In this document: piece by piece, positions 45,197 to 52,786 of the stretch
Layout of the letters: each line of letters starts with the position of its first letter
Position numbering within the stretch: position 1 is the stretch's first letter
Origin: Adhaeribacter radiodurans
GTDB lineage: Bacteria > Bacteroidota > Bacteroidia > Cytophagales > Hymenobacteraceae
Assembly: GCF_014075995.1 (NCBI RefSeq)
Contig: NZ_CP055153.1
Span: forward strand, 868,001 to 932,000
DNA: 64,000 nucleotides
Reading direction: 5' to 3'
Made by a program: the position numbers and the translations under genes
The notes under the pieces: generated by a model
What the model saw: the letters and a program-made list of their open reading frames with translations, nothing else
Database searches by the model: none
What the model was told of the DNA's origin: nothing

Positions 45197-45643
45197 ATGG
45201 ATCATTTAAGTTATAAGACGCTATCAGTTAATAAAGCGACCGCTAACAAAGGTTGGGTAGTGATAGACGCCGGAGACGCCACCCTAGGCCGCGTTTGCAG
45301 CCAGGTAGCCAACATTTTAAGAGGCAAGAACAAGCCTTCCTTTACTCCCAATGCCGACTGTGGCGACAACGTTATTGTTGTAAATGCAGCCAATTTACGG
45401 GTAACTGGTAAAAAATTAGACAACAAAGTTTATGTAACGCACTCAGGTTATCCGGGTGGCCAGAAACAAACCACTGTGCGCGAGTTAAAAGCAAAGACTC
45501 CTGCTAAAGTAGTAGAAAGAGCAGTGCGTGGTATGTTGCCTAGAACCCGTTTAGGCCGGGAGCAATTCCGTAACCTGTTCGTGTACGATGGCGCTGAGCA
45601 TCCACATGAAGCCCAGCAACCAAAACAAGTAAAAATATCTTAA
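45197..45643 (+). CDS. rplM: 50S ribosomal protein L13
   Basis: 148 aa from the ATG at 45197: MDHLSYKTLSVNKATANKGWVVIDAGDATLGRV, then GDNVIVVNAANLRVTGKK and RAVRGMLPRTRLGREQFRNL. The frame is open to 45122, but that start lies upstream of the transcription start inferred from the -7 box at 45129-45136 and would add 25 residues absent from L13. First gene of the L13-S9-S2-EF-Ts group. Confidence 0.97.
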   Translation: MDHLSYKTLSVNKATANKGWVVIDAGDATLGRVCSQVANILRGKNKPSFTPNADCGDNVIVVNAANLRVTGKKLDNKVYVTHSGYPGGQKQTTVRELKAKTPAKVVERAVRGMLPRTRLGREQFRNLFVYDGAEHPHEAQQPKQVKIS

Positions 45644-45657
45644 CTAAATACTAATTA

Positions 45658-46044
45658 ATGGAAGTTCTCAATACATCTGGTAGAAGAAAAACCTCGGTGG
45701 CTCGTGTATATATCACGGCCGGGCAAGGGAATATCACTATTAACGATAGAGATATAAAAGCGTACTTTCCGAGTGAAGTACTGCAAACCATCGTGAATCA
45801 GCCGTTTCAAACGCTGAATCAAGTAGGTAAATACGACGTAAAAGCCAACGTAAAAGGTGGCGGTGTAAGCGGCCAGGCCGAAGCAATTCGTTTAGCTATT
45901 GCTAAAGCATTAGTTTCAGAAAGTGCCGATAACCGTCCGGGATTGAAGAAAGAAGGATTTCTTACCCGTGACCCTCGCATGGTGGAACGGAAGAAATTTG
46001 GTAAAAGAAAAGCCAGACGCTCGTTCCAGTTCTCTAAACGTTAA
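45658..46044 (+). CDS. rpsI: 30S ribosomal protein S9
   Basis: 128 aa; MEVLNTSGRRKTSVARVYITAGQGNI and the invariant C-terminal tail KKFGKRKARRSFQFSKR that reaches the P-site tRNA. It lies 14 bp after rplM, the standard pairing. Confidence 0.98.
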   Translation: MEVLNTSGRRKTSVARVYITAGQGNITINDRDIKAYFPSEVLQTIVNQPFQTLNQVGKYDVKANVKGGGVSGQAEAIRLAIAKALVSESADNRPGLKKEGFLTRDPRMVERKKFGKRKARRSFQFSKR

Positions 46045-46062
46045 TCTAAAAGGTGTATCAAA

Positions 46063-46824
46063 ATGGCAAGTGTTAATTATAAAGAATTATTGGATGCAGG
46101 TGTGCACTTTGGCCACCTTACCCGTAAATGGGATCCGAAAATGGCTCCGTATATCTTCATGGAGAAGAACGGTATCCATATTATTGACTTAAATAAAACC
46201 ATAGTTTCGTTAGATGAGGCAGCGGCAGCTATTCGCCAAATTGCTAAATCTGGTCGTAAAATTATGTTCGTTGCTACCAAAAAGCAAGCTCAGGATATTG
46301 TAGCAGAAGAAGCAAAACGCCTGAAAATGCCTTACGTAACCGATCGTTGGTTAGGTGGTATGTTAACCAATTTTGCAACAGTACGCAAGTCTTTGAAAAA
46401 AATGTCGACCATCGATAAAATGATCAAAGATAACGTGTCTTATGCGAACTTGGCAAAACGCGAACGCTTAATGGTATCACGTGAGCGCGAAAAATTAGGC
46501 CGGGTTTTAGGTGGTATTGCTGATTTATCTCGTCTGCCAGCAGCTTTGTTTGTTGTAGATGTTAAACGCGAACACATCGCGATTAAAGAAGCTCAAAAAT
46601 TAAATTTACCAATCTTTGCGATTGTGGATACTAACTCTAACCCAGAATTAGTTGATTTCCCGATCCCAGCTAACGATGATGCGTCCAAATCTATTTCCCT
46701 GATTGTGGGAGTAATTGGTAAAGCCATCGAAGAAGGTTTATCAGAAAGAAAAGTAGATAAAGAAGAAACAGAAAGAAAACGTTCGGAAGAAGAAGGCGTT
46801 GCTGAAAAAGTTGCGGCTGAATAA
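46063..46824 (+). CDS. rpsB: 30S ribosomal protein S2
   Basis: 253 aa. Signatures: [61 protein letters not shown] and [13 protein letters not shown]. The tail is rich in Lys/Glu as in related species. It is 18 bp after rpsI, and a terminator follows before tsf. Confidence 0.98.
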   Translation: MASVNYKELLDAGVHFGHLTRKWDPKMAPYIFMEKNGIHIIDLNKTIVSLDEAAAAIRQIAKSGRKIMFVATKKQAQDIVAEEAKRLKMPYVTDRWLGGMLTNFATVRKSLKKMSTIDKMIKDNVSYANLAKRERLMVSREREKLGRVLGGIADLSRLPAALFVVDVKREHIAIKEAQKLNLPIFAIVDTNSNPELVDFPIPANDDASKSISLIVGVIGKAIEEGLSERKVDKEETERKRSEEEGVAEKVAAE

Positions 46825-46849
46825 TTTATCTTTCTAAAATGCCCTAGCA

Positions 46850-46892
46850 AACTGAACATCGGATAACCAACTCTGATGTTCAGTTTTTTTTA
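46850..46892 (+). terminator. Terminator/attenuator between rpsB and tsf
   Basis: AACTGAACATC (46850-46860) pairs with GATGTTCAGTT (46875-46885), then a T run. Transcription of tsf may therefore be partly independent or attenuated. Confidence 0.8.
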
Positions 46893-46943
46893 ATCCATAT
46901 ACAGATGTTGGAAGCAGTAATTAAGAATTTATACCAGTATAAG

Positions 46944-46985
46944 CTTCTAACTTTTAACCAATAACTTTTAACTCATAACTAAATA
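46944..46985. repeat. Heptad-periodic intergenic repeat (tract E)
   Basis: Six 7-mers: CTTCTAA, CTTTTAA, CCAATAA, CTTTTAA, CTCATAA, CTAAATA, ending 5 bp before the tsf start codon, so it occupies the translation initiation region. Confidence 0.65.
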
Positions 46986-46990
46986 AAAGA

Positions 46991-47824
46991 ATGGCTATTA
47001 CAGCACAAGACGTTAACAGACTTCGTCAGGAAACCGGAGCAGGTATGATGGACTGCAAAAAAGCACTTACCGAAGCAAACGGTGATTTTGAAGCAGCTAA
47101 AGATATTTTACGTAAAGCCGGACAGAAAATTGCCAGTAAGCGTGCTGACAATGTTACTTCTGAAGGCGTTGTTCTAACGCAAGTAAGTGCCGACGGGACC
47201 ACTGGTAAAGTTATCGCTTTTGCCTGCGAAACTGAACCGGTATCTAAAGTGGCTGATTTCCAGAATTTAGCAAAATCAATATTGGAAGCAGCTGTAACCA
47301 CTAATGCTTCAACAAAAGAAGAATTATTAGCTACTTCACAGGCTGATGGCCGTTCGCTGCAAGAGCATATTACCGACCTGATGGGTAAAATTGGAGAAAA
47401 ACTGGACGTAGTGACTTATGAGACAGTTGTAGCTGATAAAGTAGTAGCGTACAATCACTCTAATGGTAAATTAGGGGTATTGGTAGGCTTAAAAAATACG
47501 AATGGCACTGATGTAACAGAAGTAGGTAAAGACGTTGCTATGCAAATTGCCGCCATGAAGCCAGTAGCTTTAGATAAAGACGGAGTAGATGCGGCAACAG
47601 TTGCCCGCGAAATTGAAATTGGTAAAGAGCAAGCTCGCGCCGAAGGTAAGCCAGAGGCGATGCTGGAAAAAATTGCCATGGGTAAACTGAATAAGTTTTA
47701 CAAAGATAATACTCTTTTAAACCAGGAATTTGTGAAAGATTCGTCTTTAACAATTGCTCAGTTATTAGATAAAACCAGCAAAGGTTTAACCGTAAGTGAA
47801 TTTAAGCGGGTGGCCATTGGTTAA
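46991..47824 (+). CDS. tsf: Elongation factor Ts
   Basis: 277 aa. It begins MAITAQDVNRLRQETGAGMMDCKKALTEANGD (UBA-like and TDVNDF-type region), then the core domain with IAFACETEPVSK. It is the GDP-GTP exchange factor of EF-Tu. The 5' end directly follows a heptad tract, and a strong terminator lies 25 bp after the stop. Confidence 0.97.
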   Translation: MAITAQDVNRLRQETGAGMMDCKKALTEANGDFEAAKDILRKAGQKIASKRADNVTSEGVVLTQVSADGTTGKVIAFACETEPVSKVADFQNLAKSILEAAVTTNASTKEELLATSQADGRSLQEHITDLMGKIGEKLDVVTYETVVADKVVAYNHSNGKLGVLVGLKNTNGTDVTEVGKDVAMQIAAMKPVALDKDGVDAATVAREIEIGKEQARAEGKPEAMLEKIAMGKLNKFYKDNTLLNQEFVKDSSLTIAQLLDKTSKGLTVSEFKRVAIG

Positions 47825-47848
47825 TTGATTTATATTTTGTTCAACAAA

Positions 47849-47886
47849 CAAAAGCCAACTGAATTTTCAGTTGGCTTTTGTTTTTC
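47849..47886 (+). terminator. tsf terminator
   Basis: 15-bp perfect stem CAAAAGCCAACTGAA / TTCAGTTGGCTTTTG with a tiny loop, then TTTTT. Confidence 0.92.
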
Positions 47887-47903
47887 AGGTGAATACTTAC
47901 TTT

Positions 47904-48491
47904 TTATTCTGGTTTGTTATACAAATTTTGATAGTTGCTTAGGGTCATCCCGTAATAATAGACATCAACCAAACCAGTTTTTTCATCGGAACGAAAATCT
48001 TGCCGCAGTAACCCTTCGCGCATAAAACCACAGCGCTCGGCCAAGCGATAGCTTCGTGCATTCTGAACCGGCATTTTAATAAATACCTTATTTAGGCCTA
48101 TTGTTTCGAAACCAAAAACAGTAATAGCGCGCAATGCTTCCGAAGCGTACCCCTTCCCTTCCGCAGCTGCGTCGAGGTAATAACCAATCTCTCCTTTAGG
48201 TACTCTTTTTTCTAAGTTTTTAAGAGCAATATCGCCAATGTATTGGTTGGTATCTAACAGCCAGATGCCAAATTCAAAAACTTTTTTAAATTGCCAATCG
48301 GTACTCATTTGCCGGACAAAATATTCAGCATTTTTCAGTTTTTTATTCATTTCTACTCGCCCCGGAAAAGCCAGTGATAACCGGGACTGGTTTGTGATAA
48401 GCAGAGTTAGAAAGTCAGGAGCATCGGAGTCTTGATAGCGGCGAAGCAATAAACGATTTGTACGTAGCTCAGTAGGAATAACTGGATTCAT
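47904..48491 (-). CDS. RimJ/RimL-type GNAT acetyltransferase
   Basis: 195 aa. It starts MNPVIPTELRTNRLLLRRYQDSDAPDFLTLL, the RimJ/RimL opening, with IGYYLDAAAEGKGYASEALRAI holding the acetyl-CoA P-loop (a variant of Q/R-x-x-G-x-G/A) and NARSYRLAERCGFMREG near the end. It would acetylate a protein N-terminus or small amine from acetyl-CoA. The substrate is unknown. Convergent with tsf. Confidence 0.9.
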   Translation of the reverse strand: MNPVIPTELRTNRLLLRRYQDSDAPDFLTLLITNQSRLSLAFPGRVEMNKKLKNAEYFVRQMSTDWQFKKVFEFGIWLLDTNQYIGDIALKNLEKRVPKGEIGYYLDAAAEGKGYASEALRAITVFGFETIGLNKVFIKMPVQNARSYRLAERCGFMREGLLRQDFRSDEKTGLVDVYYYGMTLSNYQNLYNKPE

Positions 48492-48570
48492 GTAAAAGCC
48501 GGGGAAGATAAGTTATCTTAAATACTATTTACGAAACAAGTAGCAGGAGTTAACCTACAATACTAGCCAT

Positions 48571-48617
48571 AAAAAAAGCCTAAGCTCAGTTTGTTCATCA
48601 ACTGCGCTTAGGCTTTT
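48571..48617 (-). terminator. Terminator downstream of the 48636-49070 gene
   Basis: AAAAGCCTAAGC with GCTTAGGCTTTT, flanked by seven A on the plus strand (T run on the minus strand). Confidence 0.8.
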
Positions 48618-48635
48618 CTTTTACGGTAAACCGTG

Positions 48636-49070
48636 TTATCCTTGTTGTAAATGCGGGTATTTATATTGCAAAGGACTGCCAAGTTGTTGTTGGGTAAACA
48701 TTACAGTAAGCGTGCGGGCTATTTCATTAATATACTCTAACCGGCGAATAAGTAATTCTTTCGTAAGTATTGTACCTTCCGGGGTTTTCATATATGATTT
48801 TTTGTCATTCAGGATTTTAACCATTGCCTCAGAAATGCTTTGACTATGTTGCATATATTGTTCCCGGAAATTGAATAAAGTTTGCAGGTCGTTGCCGGAA
48901 ACTGAGAAATGTTCGCCAGCCGTGTTTAAGATTTCGCAAAGGCGGGTTACTTCTAACGGTATAACCGACTCAAAGGGGGTGCGGCTAATATCTACTTTGT
49001 TGGTTTCCAAAATAGAAAGAATCGTATTTAAATTTTCTTCGAAACGGGCAAATAAAGCGGATGCTTCCAT
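48636..49070 (-). CDS. Hypothetical helical protein
   Basis: 144 aa, no signal peptide or membrane helix. Predicted mainly helical with heptad-like hydrophobics (FARFEENLNTILSILETNKVDI; EQYMQHSQSISEAMVKILND; RRLEYINEIARTLTVMF). I do not recognise the family. It is monocistronic, with its own terminator. Confidence 0.7.
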   Translation of the reverse strand: MEASALFARFEENLNTILSILETNKVDISRTPFESVIPLEVTRLCEILNTAGEHFSVSGNDLQTLFNFREQYMQHSQSISEAMVKILNDKKSYMKTPEGTILTKELLIRRLEYINEIARTLTVMFTQQQLGSPLQYKYPHLQQG

Positions 49071-49311
49071 AGAATTAAAGCTACTTCTGTCTTTGATAAA
49101 TTAATTAAGTAAAATTACAGAATTGAGTAAAGGAAACCTTATTAATTTTAACTTACTGCGAATAAGATTTTAAAGTTTAGATTTAATAGTTGCCCAACTG
49201 TTTGAGCAAAGCATTTTTATAAAAAATTTATTAATTGAAGAGATCTTATTTTGATGAACTTACTTTATTAAAACTCTATAAAAGGTTAGATATCAAGGCA
49301 TAACTTAATAA

Positions 49312-50064
49312 TTATTTTAGAATTCTTCCTAAGCGCATAAAAATTGGGAAGGTAGCGGTTTTTCGAGTATTTTCTGGCCAATATGTTTCCAGGGAGCTCA
49401 ACAATTCTTTAATAGGATTGGAGTTATTCACTTTTTGGTATTTTTGAATGCTGGACCAGGTATTTAAATACCCACCCAATTCGGTTAAAGTAAAGTCTTG
49501 TTTAATAGCAAAGTGTTCCTCAACTGCTATTTCCGGAAACTCAAATGGTATAGTTTGATAAGCTTCGTCGATGTAATGTCGTTCAGTATCCCAGTATGGG
49601 CCGGTTACATCGCGGTAGAAATGAGAAATTAAAGGATTAACCTTATCCTCGAACTGCAATAATCCATAACCCCATACCGCAAGCAAGCCATTCGGTCGGC
49701 TTACCCGAGTTACTTCCTGATAAAAGGCCTTAAAATCGAACCAATGAATAGCTTGAGCTACCGTAATTAAATCAAATGAATCATTACTGAAGTTAGTTTG
49801 CTCCGCCCGGCAAATTTGGTACGTTATATTGCTACTAGGTTCTGCCTGGTCTAATTGCGATTGACTAATATCGGTAGCAGTTACAGTCGTAAAATGCTTG
49901 GCTAATTCTGTAGGTACTTGTCCGTTTCCCGTACCGCAGTCCCAGGCATGATCTTTATCTTTTACTTCTTGCAAAATACGCTGATAAAGAGCTTTCGGAT
50001 AAGTTGGCCTAAAACGTTTATATTCTTTTGCCTGGTTTGAAAATAAATTTTTGGCTTGTTTCAT
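49312..50064 (-). CDS. Class I SAM-dependent methyltransferase
   Basis: 250 aa from the ATG at 50064 (a longer start at 50091 adds nine residues that look untranslated). The SAM-binding motif is AWDCGTGNGQVPTELA, then VTATDISQSQLDQA (Asp of motif II) and DLITVAQAIHWFDFKAF. The C-terminal part carries WSSIQKYQK, typical of the Methyltransf_11 / small-molecule group (yeast Crg1/Tam-like). The substrate is unknown. Confidence 0.88.
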   Translation of the reverse strand: MKQAKNLFSNQAKEYKRFRPTYPKALYQRILQEVKDKDHAWDCGTGNGQVPTELAKHFTTVTATDISQSQLDQAEPSSNITYQICRAEQTNFSNDSFDLITVAQAIHWFDFKAFYQEVTRVSRPNGLLAVWGYGLLQFEDKVNPLISHFYRDVTGPYWDTERHYIDEAYQTIPFEFPEIAVEEHFAIKQDFTLTELGGYLNTWSSIQKYQKVNNSNPIKELLSSLETYWPENTRKTATFPIFMRLGRILK

Positions 50065-50205
50065 AGTGATTCGGCAATGATTATAGAGCAAAAGAGCTTA
50101 AGTAAATCAGAGTATGCCTATTTATAGAATTAGTATCAGAACTATTTAATCGCAGAGATAATCTTAAAAGGTAATAAGGTTATTCTGTAACATGGAACAG
50201 AGAAT

Positions 50206-50245
50206 AAAAAAAGAAAGCCCGACTTATTTGCCGAGCTTTCTTTAA
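50206..50245 (-). terminator. Terminator after the moxR-like gene
   Basis: AAAGAAAGC..CG pairs imperfectly with CG.GCTTTCTTT; runs of A on the plus strand form the T tract on the reverse strand. Confidence 0.7.
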
Positions 50246-50263
50246 AATAACTTTAAAACAACT

Positions 50264-51229
50264 TTACAACAAATCTTTAATAATTTTTTCTACTGTAATT
50301 CCTTCCGCTTCGGCTTTAAAGTTGCGAACAATACGATGGCGAAGAATAGGTAAGGCTACCGCTTGAACGTCTTCAATGTCGGGAGAATATTTGCCATTGA
50401 GCAAAGCATTACACTTAGCCCCCACAATTAAATGCTGCGACGCCCGTGGACCCGCTCCCCACTCTAAGTATTGCGACGCTTGTGCAGCGCCCATAGTTGT
50501 ATTAGGTCGGGTTTGATGAACCAACTTAACCGCATATTCTATTACATTATCTACTACCGGCACCCGACGTACCAGGTGCTGAAAAGCTGTAATTTCATCG
50601 GCGTGCAAGATGGTAGGTAGCCGGTAACTAACATCTGAAGTAGTGTTTTTAACAATTTGTAATTCTGAATCGAAACTAGGGTAATCGAGCAAAATATTAA
50701 ACATAAACCTGTCGAGCTGCGCTTCGGGTAGGGGATAGGTACCTTCCTGCTCAATCGGGTTTTGCGTTGCTAACACAAAAAATGGACGGTTTAACTCATA
50801 CTTCTGACCCGCTACTGTTACCGAATATTCCTGCATTGATTCTAGTAATGCAGCCTGCGTTTTAGGTGGAGTACGGTTTATTTCGTCGGCCAGAATGATG
50901 TTGGCAAAAATAGGCCCTTTTACAAACTGGAAGTTCCGGCTCTGATCCATAGTTTCGGAACCTACAATATCCGAAGGCATCAGGTCGGGCGTAAACTGAA
51001 TACGGTTAAAAGATAAATCCAGCGAGGAAGCAATTGTTTGAATAAGTAAAGTTTTAGCTAAACCGGGTACCCCAACCAACAAACAATGGCCCTGACTAAA
51101 GACAGCAGTTAATACCAGCCGTACTACTTCATCCTGACCAATAATTACTTTTGAAATTTCGCGGGTTAAATTTTTATAAGCTTGGGCCAAAGCATCGGCC
51201 GCTTCTTTATCGGAAGAAAATTGCTTCAT
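50264..51229 (-). CDS. MoxR-family AAA+ ATPase
   Basis: 321 aa. Walker A GVPGLAKT at 53-60, Walker B IILADEINRTPPKTQAALLESMQEYSV, sensor ATQNPIEQEGTYPLPEAQLDRF, and the C-terminal lid. MoxR ATPases act as chaperones that load cofactors or assemble complexes, usually with a DUF58/VWA partner; none is adjacent. Instead it is 8 bp downstream of the SurA-like gene, so probably co-transcribed with it. Confidence 0.93.
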   Translation of the reverse strand: MKQFSSDKEAADALAQAYKNLTREISKVIIGQDEVVRLVLTAVFSQGHCLLVGVPGLAKTLLIQTIASSLDLSFNRIQFTPDLMPSDIVGSETMDQSRNFQFVKGPIFANIILADEINRTPPKTQAALLESMQEYSVTVAGQKYELNRPFFVLATQNPIEQEGTYPLPEAQLDRFMFNILLDYPSFDSELQIVKNTTSDVSYRLPTILHADEITAFQHLVRRVPVVDNVIEYAVKLVHQTRPNTTMGAAQASQYLEWGAGPRASQHLIVGAKCNALLNGKYSPDIEDVQAVALPILRHRIVRNFKAEAEGITVEKIIKDLL

Positions 51230-51237
51230 GAAGAACG

Positions 51238-52614
51238 TCAGTTGTTTATCGATTGCAAAATGTTACACGCATCAAACTCTGGATCAATATCAATAAATAC
51301 AGTGCTTTTGTTTTTATTGAACCAGGTATTAAGCGCATTTTGCCGTTTTTCGTTTAAGGTAGCCGCTGCTATTTTCTGATAATCGTCTTTTAAGTTGGCT
51401 TGGTGCGGCGGCATATTCGATTTTAGATAAAGGATACGCATTGCTTGTTTACCATCTTCGGTACGATAAGGCAGCGGTTTGGTTATACTACCTACTTTCA
51501 TGGTATCAATGGTAAAGAAAATACCTGGGTCTACTTTATCTAAAGGAATATAGGTACTGCCATCCTGCGGATTAGCTAATAAGCCACCGTTGTTTTTAGT
51601 AGGTGTATCATCCGAAATATCCTTAGCAGCTTTGGCAAAGGATATGCTGTCTGCCATAATACGCTTCCGGATTTTTTCCAGGTCTTGCGCGGTTTGTTCC
51701 ATATCTACATCGGTGGAGGTAGGTTTTAACAAAATATGGCGGGTATTATACTGTTCGCCGCGGCGCTCGATTAATTGAATCAGGTGAAAGCCAAACTGCG
51801 ACTCTACTACCTCGGATAACTGACCAGGCTCTAGCTTTAAGGATGCGGCTTCGTATTCGGGTACTAATTCTTTTTTCTTAAAAAAACCTAAGTTACCCCC
51901 ATCCTTGGCCGATACCGGGTCTTCGGAAAATTCTTTGGCTAAAGTCGCAAAGTCTTCGCCGTTCTGAATGCGTTTTTTTATTTCTTCCAGCCGGGCACGT
52001 ACTTTTTCTTTCTCTTTCTTATCAATTTGGGCTAGTTTTACAATTTGGCCAATTTCTACTTCAGTAGAGAAATAAGGTAAACTGTCTTTTGGAATTTTAC
52101 TGAAGTATTTTTTTACTTCGTTAGGCGTAACCGTCATTTTTTCGGTAAGCTCGGCCTGCATTTTTTGCAAGGTCAACTGGTCTTTAACCTGGCGGCGTAA
52201 ATCGTCTTTCAGCTGGCGAAGACTTTTGTTGTAGTATTCTTCTAACTTTTCTTCACTGCCAATTTGTTGCACAAAATAGGCCATCCGGCGGTCTAATTCG
52301 CTGTTTACCTGATCTTCTTCCACAACTACAGAGTCAATTTCGGCCCGGGCCAGCATCAGGCTGTTCATGAGCAGGGAGCGCAAAACGTTACAGCGTAAAT
52401 CTGGAGTCATGGATTGACCTTCGCTGGCTACCTGAGCCAAAGCTGTTTCGAGCTCCGAGCGTAAAATAATCTGATTATCTACTTTTACAATTATACCATC
52501 AATGGGTTTGGAAGTGCGTTGCTGTGCCTGCACGGAAAACCCCAGTAATAAGCACAGAAAAAAAGCGGGTAATAGCCGACTTAAAGAAATGTTTTTAAAA
52601 GTAATATATTTCAT
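51238..52614 (-). CDS. SurA-like periplasmic peptidyl-prolyl isomerase
   Basis: 458 aa from the ATG at 52614 (an open frame extends to 52710, but a minus-strand -7 element TACCTTTG at 52708-52715 lies at that upstream start). Signal peptide ends QAQ near residue 31. An N-terminal SurA chaperone domain (GIIVKVDNQIILRSELETALAQ) is followed by two parvulin domains (VEIGQIVKLAQIDKK... GNLGFFKKKELVPEYEAA and YNTRHILLKPTSTDVD... GGLLANPQDG). It would chaperone outer-membrane proteins through the periplasm. Confidence 0.9.
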   Translation of the reverse strand: MKYITFKNISLSRLLPAFFLCLLLGFSVQAQQRTSKPIDGIIVKVDNQIILRSELETALAQVASEGQSMTPDLRCNVLRSLLMNSLMLARAEIDSVVVEEDQVNSELDRRMAYFVQQIGSEEKLEEYYNKSLRQLKDDLRRQVKDQLTLQKMQAELTEKMTVTPNEVKKYFSKIPKDSLPYFSTEVEIGQIVKLAQIDKKEKEKVRARLEEIKKRIQNGEDFATLAKEFSEDPVSAKDGGNLGFFKKKELVPEYEAASLKLEPGQLSEVVESQFGFHLIQLIERRGEQYNTRHILLKPTSTDVDMEQTAQDLEKIRKRIMADSISFAKAAKDISDDTPTKNNGGLLANPQDGSTYIPLDKVDPGIFFTIDTMKVGSITKPLPYRTEDGKQAMRILYLKSNMPPHQANLKDDYQKIAAATLNEKRQNALNTWFNKNKSTVFIDIDPEFDACNILQSINN

Positions 52615-52707
52615 GAATGAATAGATGTTAAATCTAATACGGGCGTTGCCTGCAAAAACGCTAACGTACAAGTTATTAATAAATTTTATGTACAGAAGCG
52701 TTTCGTA

Positions 52708-52715
52708 CAAAGGTA
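52708..52715 (-). promoter_or_regulatory. Putative -7 element of the surA-moxR unit
   Basis: Reverse-strand TACCTTTG fits TAnnTTTG. A CAAA (TTTG on the reverse strand) lies 14 bp further upstream, short of the ideal 19. Confidence 0.45.
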
Positions 52716-52733
52716 CGGGAATTAATGCACAAA

Positions 52734-52766
52734 ATAAAAGCGCTAACCGGTTTGGTGCGCTTTTAT
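52734..52766 (-). terminator. Terminator of the PPIase lipoprotein gene
   Basis: ATAAAAGCGC (52734-52743) pairs with GCGCTTTTAT (52757-52766); T-rich on the reverse strand. Confidence 0.75.
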
Positions 52767-52786
52767 CTGGTTAGAGTTTTAGAAAA

